This document shows positions 1-5,214 of a DNA stretch of 5,439 bases, piece after piece (positions within the stretch are counted from its first letter, which is position 1; every line of letters begins with the position of its first letter). The stretch is taken from positions 1-5,439 of the forward strand of contig JAKASN010000169.1 of NCBI GenBank assembly GCA_021819025.1, written 5' to 3'. Position numbers and translations under genes: made by a program. The DNA is from Actinomycetes bacterium. GTDB lineage: Bacteria; Actinomycetota; Acidimicrobiia; Acidimicrobiales; Acidimicrobiaceae. The notes beneath the pieces are model-generated. The model did no database searches, was not told the DNA's origin, and was given only the letters and a program-made list of their open reading frames with translations.

Positions 1-822
1 GCCATTGACAGCCCCCGATGCTGAGTTAACAACAAATGCATGCTCCCCGCAAGTCAAAAGGTCTGGCTGGATAAATAGTGCGCTGTACCCCGTGAATCCC
101 TGGAAGTTAAAGTGCGATTTAGCGATTCCGTAGCTAACAATGCGGTCAAATACCATACGGTCCATGTAAGGATAATCAGGACCAGGGGATGTTCCGATGT
201 ACTGAAACCCATAATCGCCAGACGTAAAATTCACGTTTCGAAGGGTCCATCGTTCGATTCCTGGCTGCTGGCCAGAACCATTATTTATTACTGCTGGATT
301 TACGTTAACGCACGAATATCCTGATCCTGCACCAAGTGTCACATCGTATAGTTTCACATTTGTAGCGAAGGCAGTAGGGGTATACGATATATTGTTGTCG
401 CCACCACTAATGGCTAGTCTATGAAGAGAACAAGCCCCATCGTTCGTTCCTGCCTCCATCGTAAATACGTCGTATCCAGAGGTGCCAAAAATAATCGTTT
501 TCATGGTTGAGTCGGGGTCAGAACCTGATCCAATGATATCTACTTTTGTTGGCCACGTCAGTCCCGTCACCTTGTACGGCCGTGCCGAACACCGCACGAC
601 CGCCTTGTAGCTAGCCGCCGCCGCCGTGTTTAAAGCGGCCTGGAAGCCAGCCGTTTCATCGGTGATGCCCCATTGGGAGGGGGACGGGAAGGTGTAGGAA
701 TCCACGTCGATGACCGGGAATGGGCCTGTGATAGGGAAGCTGCCCAGCGCTCTGCCCCCCGGCGTGATGGCCTCGGCCACCCGGCCACTCGCGAATAGTG
801 GTGCATTTGACGAACTAGCCAT
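1..822 (-). CDS. Pectate-lyase-like beta-helix spike / receptor-binding protein (3' end outside window)
   Basis: I translated this frame by hand; it is open for 274 codons from ATG 820-822 to the window edge with no stop. The start is fixed by an excellent GGAGGTGA ribosome site just upstream. Residues 1-50 are a Gly/Pro/Ser-rich leader with no signal peptide or membrane helix. Residues 53-67 (ITDETAGFQAALNTA) match the opening of the pectate-lyase-3 / phage tailspike fold, usually D-D-T-x-A-F-Q-x-A. Next come short strand-turn units such as YKVTGLTWPTKVDIIGSGSD (83-102) and later LYDVTLGAG and RNVNFTSGDYG, typical of beta-helix rungs. In phages this architecture is used for host-surface binding and often polysaccharide cleavage; catalytic residues cannot be assigned here. 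It is the last gene of the series, after the holin-like gene. Base composition changes sharply inside the gene: about 63% GC over 541-840, about 46% over 1-540. A non-phage secreted lyase is less likely because there is no signal peptide. Confidence 0.85.
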   Translation of the reverse strand, partial: MASSSNAPLFASGRVAEAITPGGRALGSFPITGPFPVIDVDSYTFPSPSQWGITDETAGFQAALNTAAAASYKAVVRCSARPYKVTGLTWPTKVDIIGSGSDPDSTMKTIIFGTSGYDVFTMEAGTNDGACSLHRLAISGGDNNISYTPTAFATNVKLYDVTLGAGSGYSCVNVNPAVINNGSGQQPGIERWTLRNVNFTSGDYGFQYIGTSPGPDYPYMDRMVFDRIVSYGIAKSHFNFQGFTGYSALFIQPDLLTCGEHAFVVNSASGAVNG

Positions 823-825
823 AGG

Positions 826-833
826 TCACCTCC
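826..833 (-). promoter_or_regulatory. Strong ribosome binding site of the spike gene
   Basis: On the minus strand this reads GGAGGTGA, close to a full anti-16S match, three bases before the spike ATG when the whole octamer is counted. It lies in the 23-base gap between the stop of the holin-like gene (846-848) and the spike start (822). It decides the start codon and suggests high translation of the spike. Confidence 0.85.
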
Positions 834-845
834 AAGGGCACATAA

Positions 846-1220
846 TCAAACTTTGGGCGCGAGTGGGATAGGTGTAGCGCTCGGTTTTGTCGCGACGAGA
901 ATAGACGGAAGCGGAATGCCGAGCTCGGTTAGGTTCGCCACGATGTAGGACAGGAGACGCGCAGACAGAGCCAAAAAGACCGCGGTCGGAACCGCCGATA
1001 AGGTCGCGTTGCCATAAACGAGAATCGAAACCGCGAGGTAGGCGAGATAGACGGGTAGGAGCCGCTGCTCGACGAAGTTCGCCAGCTTCGCGAGATTGAA
1101 CGTGCCGGTTGCGAGTGCTGCCGCGACACCGAGCACGACGTTCGCCGCGACGAGTGCCGTCAGGTAGACCATGTCGGGTCCGCCCGCGACCTTGAGTAGG
1201 AGCGCGAGGATGCTGTTCAC
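846..1220 (-). CDS. Putative phage holin, three transmembrane helices
   Basis: This encodes a 124-residue, strongly hydrophobic protein starting with GTG at 1218-1220, preceded by AAGGGAG at a good distance. Three membrane segments are visible at about residues 16-37, 54-70 and 73-96, with a short, proline-rich hydrophilic tail (KPSATPIPLAPKV). The segment NVVLGVAAALATGTFNLAKL, a membrane helix ending in LGVAAA followed by G-x-F, resembles class I holins of the phage-holin-4 type (D-x-x-x-G-x-x-A-A followed by the next amphipathic stretch). Holins permeabilise the host inner membrane to start lysis. The gene sits one base after the stop of the 62-residue gene and directly before the spike gene, a common place for lysis genes. 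No endolysin is visible in the window. The assignment rests on topology, size and context; a structural membrane protein of the virion remains possible. Confidence 0.6.
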   Translation of the reverse strand: MNSILALLLKVAGGPDMVYLTALVAANVVLGVAAALATGTFNLAKLANFVEQRLLPVYLAYLAVSILVYGNATLSAVPTAVFLALSARLLSYIVANLTELGIPLPSILVATKPSATPIPLAPKV

Positions 1221-1221
1221 G

Positions 1222-1410
1222 TTATTCTCCCTTCTCGATCTCTTCGTGTAACCGAAGGATCAGCGACGCCAGGCGTAGGACGCTCGGCCGCTCTTTGTGC
1301 GCCTTGAGAACTTTGCCGCAGAATCCCAGCACATCGGGATCTTGCGCGAGTTGGGTGAGCTCCACGCCGATGTGGATCTGCTCCGCGAGGTGGGTAGATT
1401 TGTCGCTCAT
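1222..1410 (-). CDS. Small soluble helical protein, unknown function (62 aa)
   Basis: ATG at 1408-1410 is preceded by AAGGAG (1416-1421) with a five-base spacer, so the start is secure. The TAA stop (1222-1224) ends one base before the GTG of the holin-like gene, so the two are probably translationally coupled. The protein is highly charged and predicted all-helical, with a central LAQDPDVLGFCGKVLKAH and a C-terminal LILRLHEEIEKGE. It has no signal peptide, no membrane segment and one cysteine. I do not recognise the family. Its position immediately before a holin would suit a lysis regulator, but small phage proteins of many kinds sit in such places. The LA-x-DPD-[VI] segment recurs in the small gene at 2417-2566. 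Confidence 0.75.
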   Translation of the reverse strand: MSDKSTHLAEQIHIGVELTQLAQDPDVLGFCGKVLKAHKERPSVLRLASLILRLHEEIEKGE

Positions 1411-1431
1411 GACTTCTCCTTGCGGCCAATC

Positions 1432-1806
1432 TCAGCCGCTATTTCCTGCCGTTCTTTCTGCCGGATCCGTTTCGACGGCTGGCGCTTGCACTCCGGCGTC
1501 GGGTTTATCATCGAGGTGCGTGGATGGTGTCCGACCTTCCGCCAGGTCGCGACGTGTGCGCTGCCCACGTTTGTCCTCCCAAATCAGTCGACACAAGACC
1601 GTTTCAACATTCGGATACCGGCGCACTTCGACGATCGATCGATGGCCGGGACACGTCCACGTGGCCTTCACGTGCGTTGGATGGTCGCGCGGCTGCTCGA
1701 GAAACCACCCGAGGCGCATCGTCTCGGTACAGCCCCACGTCGGACATTTCGGCGCATCGGCCCGAAGGCGCTGGCCAATGTCGACGAGAGTGGCGTAGTC
1801 GAGCAT
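1432..1806 (-). CDS. Small protein with possible zinc-binding Cys/His cluster, unknown function (124 aa)
   Basis: ATG at 1804-1806 follows directly on the TAG stop of the upstream gene (1807-1809), with GGCGGAG just before it, so termination-reinitiation is likely. Residues 21-26 (CPTWGC) and 52-55 (CPGH) could form a C-x4-C / C-x2-H metal site; one more cysteine lies at 72. The N-terminal two thirds has the composition of a folded basic domain, with a beta-like stretch VRRYPNVETVLCRLIW. The last 45 residues are rich in Arg, Asp, Pro, Thr and Gly and are probably disordered. No membrane segment is seen. I do not recognise the family. A zinc-ribbon DNA-binding or virion protein is conceivable but not shown. 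Longer open frames exist on the opposite strand over this region, but they lack ribosome sites and would disrupt the stop/start tiling of the minus-strand genes. Confidence 0.65.
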   Translation of the reverse strand: MLDYATLVDIGQRLRADAPKCPTWGCTETMRLGWFLEQPRDHPTHVKATWTCPGHRSIVEVRRYPNVETVLCRLIWEDKRGQRTRRDLAEGRTPSTHLDDKPDAGVQAPAVETDPAERTAGNSG

Positions 1807-2016
1807 CTACTCCGCCTCAAAAAGAACCGTCGGCTCTTTGTGTTGCGCGTCTTCGCTCCATCTGATGCGGTAACGCTCATAACCCTTAATCCAATTGCGG
1901 ATATCATCAAGCACCCAAATCGCTTTGATGATCGGCTTAGTCCATCGCGACACTCCCCCGTACACAAAAACAAGCTCGCCGCTATTTCGGCTGCGTACTT
2001 CGTATTGCCACATCAC
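1807..2016 (-). CDS. Small hypothetical protein rich in aromatic residues (69 aa)
   Basis: The frame can start at GTG 2014-2016 or at the next codon, ATG 2011-2013. The GGAGGGG ribosome site is better placed for GTG, and the GTGA overlap with the upstream stop (2013-2015) supports coupling. The protein is short and soluble, with an N-terminal strand-like segment (WQYEVRSRNSGELVFVYGG) and then an amphipathic helix with many Trp, Ile and Arg (AIWVLDDIRNWIKGYERYRI). No known motif, signal peptide or membrane segment is visible and I do not recognise it. Local GC is lower than in its neighbours (about 43% over 1861-1920), which may mark a recent acquisition. It is immediately followed by the Cys/His protein gene. 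Confidence 0.65.
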   Translation of the reverse strand: MMWQYEVRSRNSGELVFVYGGVSRWTKPIIKAIWVLDDIRNWIKGYERYRIRWSEDAQHKEPTVLFEAE

Positions 2017-2231
2017 CGCTTCCCCTCCAGGGCCTTGACGTGCATCGTCGGGTACTTCCGCTTCACCTTGCGCGCGAGAGTGATGTACTTCCGCTTCGGT
2101 AGATCGTGCTTCCCTCGCGAAAGAGCCGCCCGGGCGTGGGCTTTGTCCTCGATTGGGTAACTCCGCTTCTTCGGAAACGCGAAGTCTTTGGACGGGAGTT
2201 TCTTGCGCTTAGCGGCCGTCAGTTTGGCCAT
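2013..2231 (-). CDS. Basic conserved phage-associated protein, LPxxxFAxPxxRxYPIxDxxHARxAL family (72 aa)
   Basis: The protein starts MAKLTAAKRKKLPSKDFAFP and continues with RSYPIEDKAHARAALSRG, ending in ARKVKRKYPTMHVKALEGKR. This arrangement (Lys-rich start, LPxxxFAxP, R-x-YPI-x-D-x-x-HAR-x-AL, then a KRKYP-type ending) is one I recognise from small hypothetical proteins in many phages and bacteria, often annotated as a domain of unknown function (I believe DUF6582; the number should be checked). Function is not established; the protein is very basic, so nucleic-acid or virion binding is plausible. I chose ATG 2229-2231, which overlaps the upstream TGA as TGATG; an alternative GTG lies one codon earlier at 2232-2234. 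The stop overlaps the GTG start of the next gene (GTGA). About 25 of 72 residues are Lys, Arg or His. Confidence 0.82.
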   Translation of the reverse strand: MAKLTAAKRKKLPSKDFAFPKKRSYPIEDKAHARAALSRGKHDLPKRKYITLARKVKRKYPTMHVKALEGKR

Positions 2232-2377
2232 CACACCCCCAAAAACTCCGACGGATCCGCAAACATCGCTTTCACGTCGGCGACGTGCTCAAGTAGATGG
2301 TCGCGCGTCTCGACTGGTAGCGCGTGCGGCGTCTCGACGATGAGTGCAAGCCACAGCTCGTCGAGGTCAATCCCCAC
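2231..2377 (-). CDS. Small acidic helical protein or downstream half of a TGA-interrupted gene
   Basis: The frame is open from 2416 to its TGA at 2231-2233 and reads like real protein: VLAAVERVGIDLDELWLALI, then VETRDHLLEHVADVKAMFAD and PSEFLGV. It lacks an ATG. The best internal start is GTG 2375-2377, giving 48 residues, with only a weak GGCGG upstream. The frame is exactly that of the preceding 49-residue gene, from which it is separated only by TGA 2417-2419. It could be a separate gene translated by reinitiation, the tail of a gene of about 110 codons broken by a nonsense mutation or sequencing error, or a product made by occasional readthrough. Its TGA overlaps the ATG of the next gene (TGATG), a sign that this frame is translated. 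The protein is acidic and helical with no recognised domain. An overlapping ATG frame (from 2412) is Arg/Ser-rich and looks like a shadow. Confidence 0.5.
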   Translation of the reverse strand: MGIDLDELWLALIVETPHALPVETRDHLLEHVADVKAMFADPSEFLGV

Positions 2378-2416
2378 CCGTTCAACCGCCGCGAGAACGC
2401 GCGGCCCCGCATGGCG

Positions 2417-2566
2417 TCAGAAAGCCTTGACTTCGTCGATAAGTGCGCCGATATCTGGATCGCCAGCGAGACGTGCCAATTGCGCGGCGAACTCCGGGTG
2501 ATCGTGCTGATAGCGCAGGAATCGCTCGGTGATCGCGTCCTGGGTAAGCTGTTCTGAGATGGCCAT
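2417..2566 (-). CDS. Small helical protein, unknown function (49 aa)
   Basis: ATG 2564-2566 follows directly on the TAA of the ATPase gene (TAAATG) and has a strong AGGAG (2572-2576) five bases upstream, inside the ATPase coding end. The product starts MAISEQLTQDAITERFLRYQ and contains HPEFAAQLARLAGDPDIG, ending in DEVKAF before TGA. It is soluble, acidic, probably two or three short helices, and I do not recognise it. Coupling to the ATPase suggests matching expression and perhaps a partner role. The same frame continues open for 61 codons beyond the TGA, so this may be the N-terminal half of a larger protein. Confidence 0.7.
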   Translation of the reverse strand: MAISEQLTQDAITERFLRYQHDHPEFAAQLARLAGDPDIGALIDEVKAF

Positions 2567-3772
2567 TTATGCTCCTGCCGCGAGGCTATACATGTCGTCG
2601 CGCTCCTCGTACTGTTCCTTCGTCAGCGCCGTATTCGGAATGGGTCCGTGATAATCACGTCCGCCGAGATTACTCGCGATGAGATAACTCCAGGCTTTCA
2701 CTGTGTCGTAAGGAGGCTTAAACCAGCGATTCGCGAGAGCACACCGCTCGATTCCCTCCCGTGCGACCGGATCCTCCCACACTTTCTTGGGAGGCTGGAT
2801 GATCCGCCCGGTCTTGACTGCCGCAAGGCCGCTCAGTACCTCGGCCCAAATCCGGGTGGTCTCCATCTTTTCGCCCTCGCGGTAGTCGCTCTTGACGAAC
2901 TGCTCGCCCGCCGGCTTGAACAGCTGGATAGCCGCGGTCTTGAGGTTGCGCGGCATTTCGGATTGTTTCTGGCAGATCACGATGAGAATCTGCTTGAGGT
3001 GACGAACTTGGTTTTGGAGACCTTTCGCGGCGTCGCGTGCGCCGGATCCATCCCCCCCGAGGCCGCTAAAGAAGAGATGCCCCTCGTCAATCACAACAAT
3101 GCGGCGGCTCATCGCGTCGATTTCCCAATCCTCGATGGGTTCCGCCGGCACGACATTCTTCCCCTTGGGTGCGAGCTCGGCGTCGGTCAACCCGTCGTCG
3201 ATCTCGTCGTCGTCTTCCTGGTCGAGATAGCGCGCGACCTTCTGCATCCGGGCGATGACCCGCCGCATACTGATGGAATGCGCCCAGCGCGGCTTGTCGT
3301 CTTTCCACACACCGACGATATCGACCGGCCAGTTCAGCCGCTTCCGCGCGCCATAAGCCAGCCGAAGCGCAAGAGTCGATTTTCCAAAATCTTTTTCACC
3401 GAAGATGACAATCACGCCATAGTCGATGCTATTGAGTCCGGCGAGTGGACCCTTCCACGGCTCGACTAGCGTCTCCGGCTCCGGCTCCCCCCCCAGCTCG
3501 CGCCCGGTGAGATATCCGTAGATATCCCCGACGCCTTCGAGCACCTTCGGCCCGCCGTACTCCGCTGCTTCCGCGAGAGCCGGATGGACCGCGGTCAACC
3601 CCGGACGCCAGCCGCCAGCCGCGACATAGCCCGCCGCACCCTTCCAGCCCTGCTGCTGATAGGCGCGGTCAGCGCTCGTCAGGAACTCGACAGCGTGCGG
3701 AACGCGCGCCGCCAGGCTCTCAATCGTCCAGGCAGTGCGCTCGAGTCGGCGCAGTTGGCCGAGGATGCTCAT
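2567..3772 (-). CDS. P-loop ATPase, probable DNA-packaging/translocation ATPase (401 aa)
   Basis: A canonical Walker A motif, GEKDFGKST, lies at residues 125-133 after the strand YGVIVIF. Walker B is RIVVIDE at 224-230 (Asp229, Glu230), followed by GH. A third strand ending in polar glutamines, QILIVICQKQ (261-270), fits the sensor position seen in HerA/FtsK-like and Zot-like ATPases. Between the motifs is an acidic stretch (QEDDDEIDDG, 185-194). The first 110 residues form an unrecognised, Gly/Ala-rich, probably helical N-terminal region. No membrane helix is seen, unlike Zot (pI) of filamentous phages, which normally has one. ATP-driven DNA entry into a virion shell is the likely role if this is a tailless phage; a plasmid-type or secretion ATPase is the alternative. 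ATG 3770-3772 overlaps the previous TAA by one base (TAATG). The gene is flanked upstream by three membrane-protein genes, which supports assembly at a membrane or membrane vesicle. The long plus-strand frame within it is a shadow. Confidence 0.85.
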   Translation of the reverse strand: MSILGQLRRLERTAWTIESLAARVPHAVEFLTSADRAYQQQGWKGAAGYVAAGGWRPGLTAVHPALAEAAEYGGPKVLEGVGDIYGYLTGRELGGEPEPETLVEPWKGPLAGLNSIDYGVIVIFGEKDFGKSTLALRLAYGARKRLNWPVDIVGVWKDDKPRWAHSISMRRVIARMQKVARYLDQEDDDEIDDGLTDAELAPKGKNVVPAEPIEDWEIDAMSRRIVVIDEGHLFFSGLGGDGSGARDAAKGLQNQVRHLKQILIVICQKQSEMPRNLKTAAIQLFKPAGEQFVKSDYREGEKMETTRIWAEVLSGLAAVKTGRIIQPPKKVWEDPVAREGIERCALANRWFKPPYDTVKAWSYLIASNLGGRDYHGPIPNTALTKEQYEERDDMYSLAAGA

Positions 3773-4020
3773 TACCAGTTCCCGCCGTTAGACCGCCAGC
3801 CACGCGCACCGCAGCCAGGGCAGGCGGGATTGTAGCCGTCCCCATCGCGTCGTTTGCCGACGGCACCCATCACGGCGCCGCCAACCAAGGCAATCGCGGC
3901 AAAAGCGGCCGTGACTCCGATGACGCCCCCGAAGCCCCAGCCGGTGCCTTCCCGGAACGCTTCGCCGCTCATCACGGCGGGATTGTGGCGAATAAACCGC
4001 CCGCGATGATCACGTGCCAT
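3772..4020 (-). CDS. Small single-pass membrane protein with RHNPA motif and C-terminal CPGC (82 aa)
   Basis: I chose ATG 4018-4020 because GGGTGATAACG places a Shine-Dalgarno-like GGTGA before it; a GTG three codons earlier (4027-4029) overlaps the upstream stop and is possible. The layout is a basic N-terminus (MARDHRGRFIRHNPA), a Gly/Ala-rich transmembrane helix at about 29-55 (GFGGVIGVTAAFAAIALVGG), then KRRDGDGYNPACPGCGARGW. The positive charges on both sides make the orientation unclear. CPGC (67-70) is one half of a zinc ribbon, so metal binding would need a partner chain or dimer. The NPA triplet occurs twice here and once more in the 260-residue neighbour. Size and helix resemble minor membrane proteins of membrane-containing phages or small coat proteins, but I recognise no family. 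Confidence 0.78.
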   Translation of the reverse strand: MARDHRGRFIRHNPAVMSGEAFREGTGWGFGGVIGVTAAFAAIALVGGAVMGAVGKRRDGDGYNPACPGCGARGWRSNGGNW

Positions 4021-4025
4021 CGTTA

Positions 4026-4409
4026 TCACCCACTCAGGTTATTGTCGACCGCGTATTTGAGCCAGCCCTGGAGCTGACTATTGCTCGGCCAGGTCGCGCC
4101 ATTGTTGGCGATCGGCATCCACTGATCCCACACCCAGGACCACGGACCCGCGCCAACCGGTGCTACCGCCGTATTCATCGCGTTGACCCATTGGGTACGA
4201 CCGCCCCAACCATTCGGGCTGCCGTAGAGCGTGTAGGCGGACTGCATCAGACCGAGCAAGTTGCTCGGTGGCTGGTAGCCCGTCGCGGTTGGCGGCGGTA
4301 CGGGTGCCGTGCCCGCACTCTTGCTCTGGTGGTTGACGTACTCATACGCTCCGAATCCGGCTGCGCCGAGTGCCGCGACGACCGCGATAGTGCCCATTGT
4401 GTCTGCCAT
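4026..4409 (-). CDS. Membrane-anchored small protein with Trp-rich C-terminal domain (127 aa)
   Basis: ATG 4407-4409 has a clear AAGGAG (4417-4422) that overlaps the upstream TAA stop, seven bases before the start. Residues 5-24 (MGTIAVVAALGAAGFGAYEY) form an N-terminal membrane helix without a clear signal-peptidase site. A Pro/Thr/Ser linker follows (about 29-48, PVPPPTATGYQPP), then a compact domain with about eight tryptophans and many Asn/Gly, including YGSPNGWGGRTQW, GPWSWVWDQWMP and WPSNSQLQGWLKYAVDN. This is the form of a protein tethered to a membrane with a folded outer domain, for example a minor virion protein. I do not recognise the fold. A perfect 9-bp inverted repeat lies within the gene. 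The end of the domain resembles weakly the C-terminus encoded at 5215-5439. Confidence 0.78.
   Translation of the reverse strand: MADTMGTIAVVAALGAAGFGAYEYVNHQSKSAGTAPVPPPTATGYQPPSNLLGLMQSAYTLYGSPNGWGGRTQWVNAMNTAVAPVGAGPWSWVWDQWMPIANNGATWPSNSQLQGWLKYAVDNNLSG
4251..4269. repeat. Perfect 9-bp inverted repeat with one-base centre
   Basis: The sequence is ACCGAGCAA, G, TTGCTCGGT: the arms are exact reverse complements. By a rough estimate a perfect dyad this long would occur by chance in only a few percent of windows of this size. It lies inside the coding region of the 127-residue protein, where the minus strand encodes PSNLLGL. The one-base centre and the absence of a T run argue against an intrinsic terminator; a dimeric protein binding site or chance are the options. 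Confidence 0.6.
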
Positions 4410-4420
4410 TGTCGTACTCC

Positions 4421-5203
4421 TTAGAAGAGGATGCCCATGTCTGGGCTAAAATGTGTCCGCGCGCCGTCCTCGGCAAAGTAGAGCAGGTGGGTTTCCGGGT
4501 CTTCGACGAGTAGCGGGTCTTTCTTCGACTGCCCGTATGGTCCGCCATCGCCCATTTTGTGATCCCATATGCTGCCCGAGCGCTGCGATCCGTCCGGTGT
4601 TACGTAGTCAATGGACGTCACCCGACCAATGACCGTCGCGTAGGGGCTGGCCTCGCGCCGTTCGTCCGCCGAGAGCTTCACCGTCTCGCGCGGCTCGCCG
4701 TGGAACGTCTCGGAGTCGGATTGCGCGTCACCAAGGGTGGCCGGGTTCTTGCGCCTGCGCTTGCTTCCGCCACCCGTCAGGCTGATGAGCTCATTTAGTT
4801 CGTCTTTCGAGAGTTGCTCGAGGTCGATCGTATCTTTCTGGTATTTTTTGTCTGTACCTTTAATGGTGTACGTCTCGACGTGCGCCAGCCGTTCGACCTT
4901 TTCCTCTAGTGATTCGACGCTCTCTTCCGCTTGCGCGAGTCGCGACTCGGCTCGATGGCGGACAGCCGGCGATTTGGTCGTCTCGGCCCGCGCCTTCAGA
5001 CGCTCGATCTCGCACTCAAGCTGCTCGATCCTCTTCTCGGCTGCGTCAAGTGAGCGCTTGCGCGCCTTGAGCTCCTTGCCGGTCACGAGAGGCGCAGACG
5101 ATCCACCTTTGAAGAACGTCGGCGCCAGCACGATCATGCCGAGGATGCCTCCGCCAATCGCGAGTCCGATCTTTTCCGATCTATTGAGCGTGATACCGAG
5201 CAT
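4421..5203 (-). CDS. Membrane-anchored coiled-coil protein with RRRKNPA motif (260 aa)
   Basis: ATG 5201-5203 is preceded by AGGGG about nine bases upstream, and the gene starts 11 bases after the stop of the partial upstream gene. A short basic start (LNRSEK) leads into one membrane helix at about 11-31 (KIGLAIGGGILGMIVLAPTF). Residues 42-74 and 80-107 show heptad-like Leu/Ala/Glu/Lys/Arg patterns typical of coiled coils (AEKRIEQLECEIERLKARAE, SVESLEEKVERLAHVE), broken near TTKSP. A helical segment DLEQLSKDELNELISL (127-142) is followed by RRRKNPA (149-155), a charged linker, and a C-terminal beta-like region (PYATVIGRVTSIDYVTPDG, HLLYFAEDGARTHFSP). The whole looks like an elongated, oligomeric, membrane-anchored structural protein. 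I do not recognise a family. By context it may be a virion membrane or vertex protein, or an assembly scaffold. Confidence 0.8.
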   Translation of the reverse strand: MLGITLNRSEKIGLAIGGGILGMIVLAPTFFKGGSSAPLVTGKELKARKRSLDAAEKRIEQLECEIERLKARAETTKSPAVRHRAESRLAQAEESVESLEEKVERLAHVETYTIKGTDKKYQKDTIDLEQLSKDELNELISLTGGGSKRRRKNPATLGDAQSDSETFHGEPRETVKLSADERREASPYATVIGRVTSIDYVTPDGSQRSGSIWDHKMGDGGPYGQSKKDPLLVEDPETHLLYFAEDGARTHFSPDMGILF

Positions 5204-5214
5204 AGTGTCAACCC

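Noticed and set aside
112..324. Plus-strand 70-codon frame
   Set aside because: It is antisense to the spike gene, which is open over the whole region with recognisable beta-helix sequence.
1632..1643. Tandem GATC units (CGATCGATCGAT)
   Set aside because: The run is short, lies inside a coding region, and no other clusters suggest a replication origin.
1297..2160. Long plus-strand open frame of 287 codons, with overlapping plus-strand frames
   Set aside because: It runs antisense to five minus-strand genes that tile with stop/start overlaps and good ribosome sites; it has no ribosome site of its own and its composition (Arg, Ser, His, Pro) is typical of a shadow frame in high-GC DNA.
2417..2419. 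TGA as a recoded tryptophan throughout the genome
   Set aside because: Several other genes end in TGA exactly where a well-placed ribosome site and start codon follow (for example 1432, 2013, 2231 and 4026), so TGA acts as a stop here; any readthrough would be local.
2648..3469. Plus-strand open frame of 273 codons
   Set aside because: It lies wholly antisense to the ATPase gene, whose Walker motifs are unambiguous.
5164..5184. Resemblance to a sequencing adapter (AGATCGGAA on the minus strand)
   Set aside because: The match stops after nine bases and the segment encodes the in-frame start NRSEKIG of the membrane helix region, so it is coincidental.
5200..5210. TTGACA on the minus strand as a promoter -35 box before the coiled-coil gene
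   Set aside because: No TATAAT-like box lies 16-18 bases downstream, and the position would put transcription start inside the coding region.
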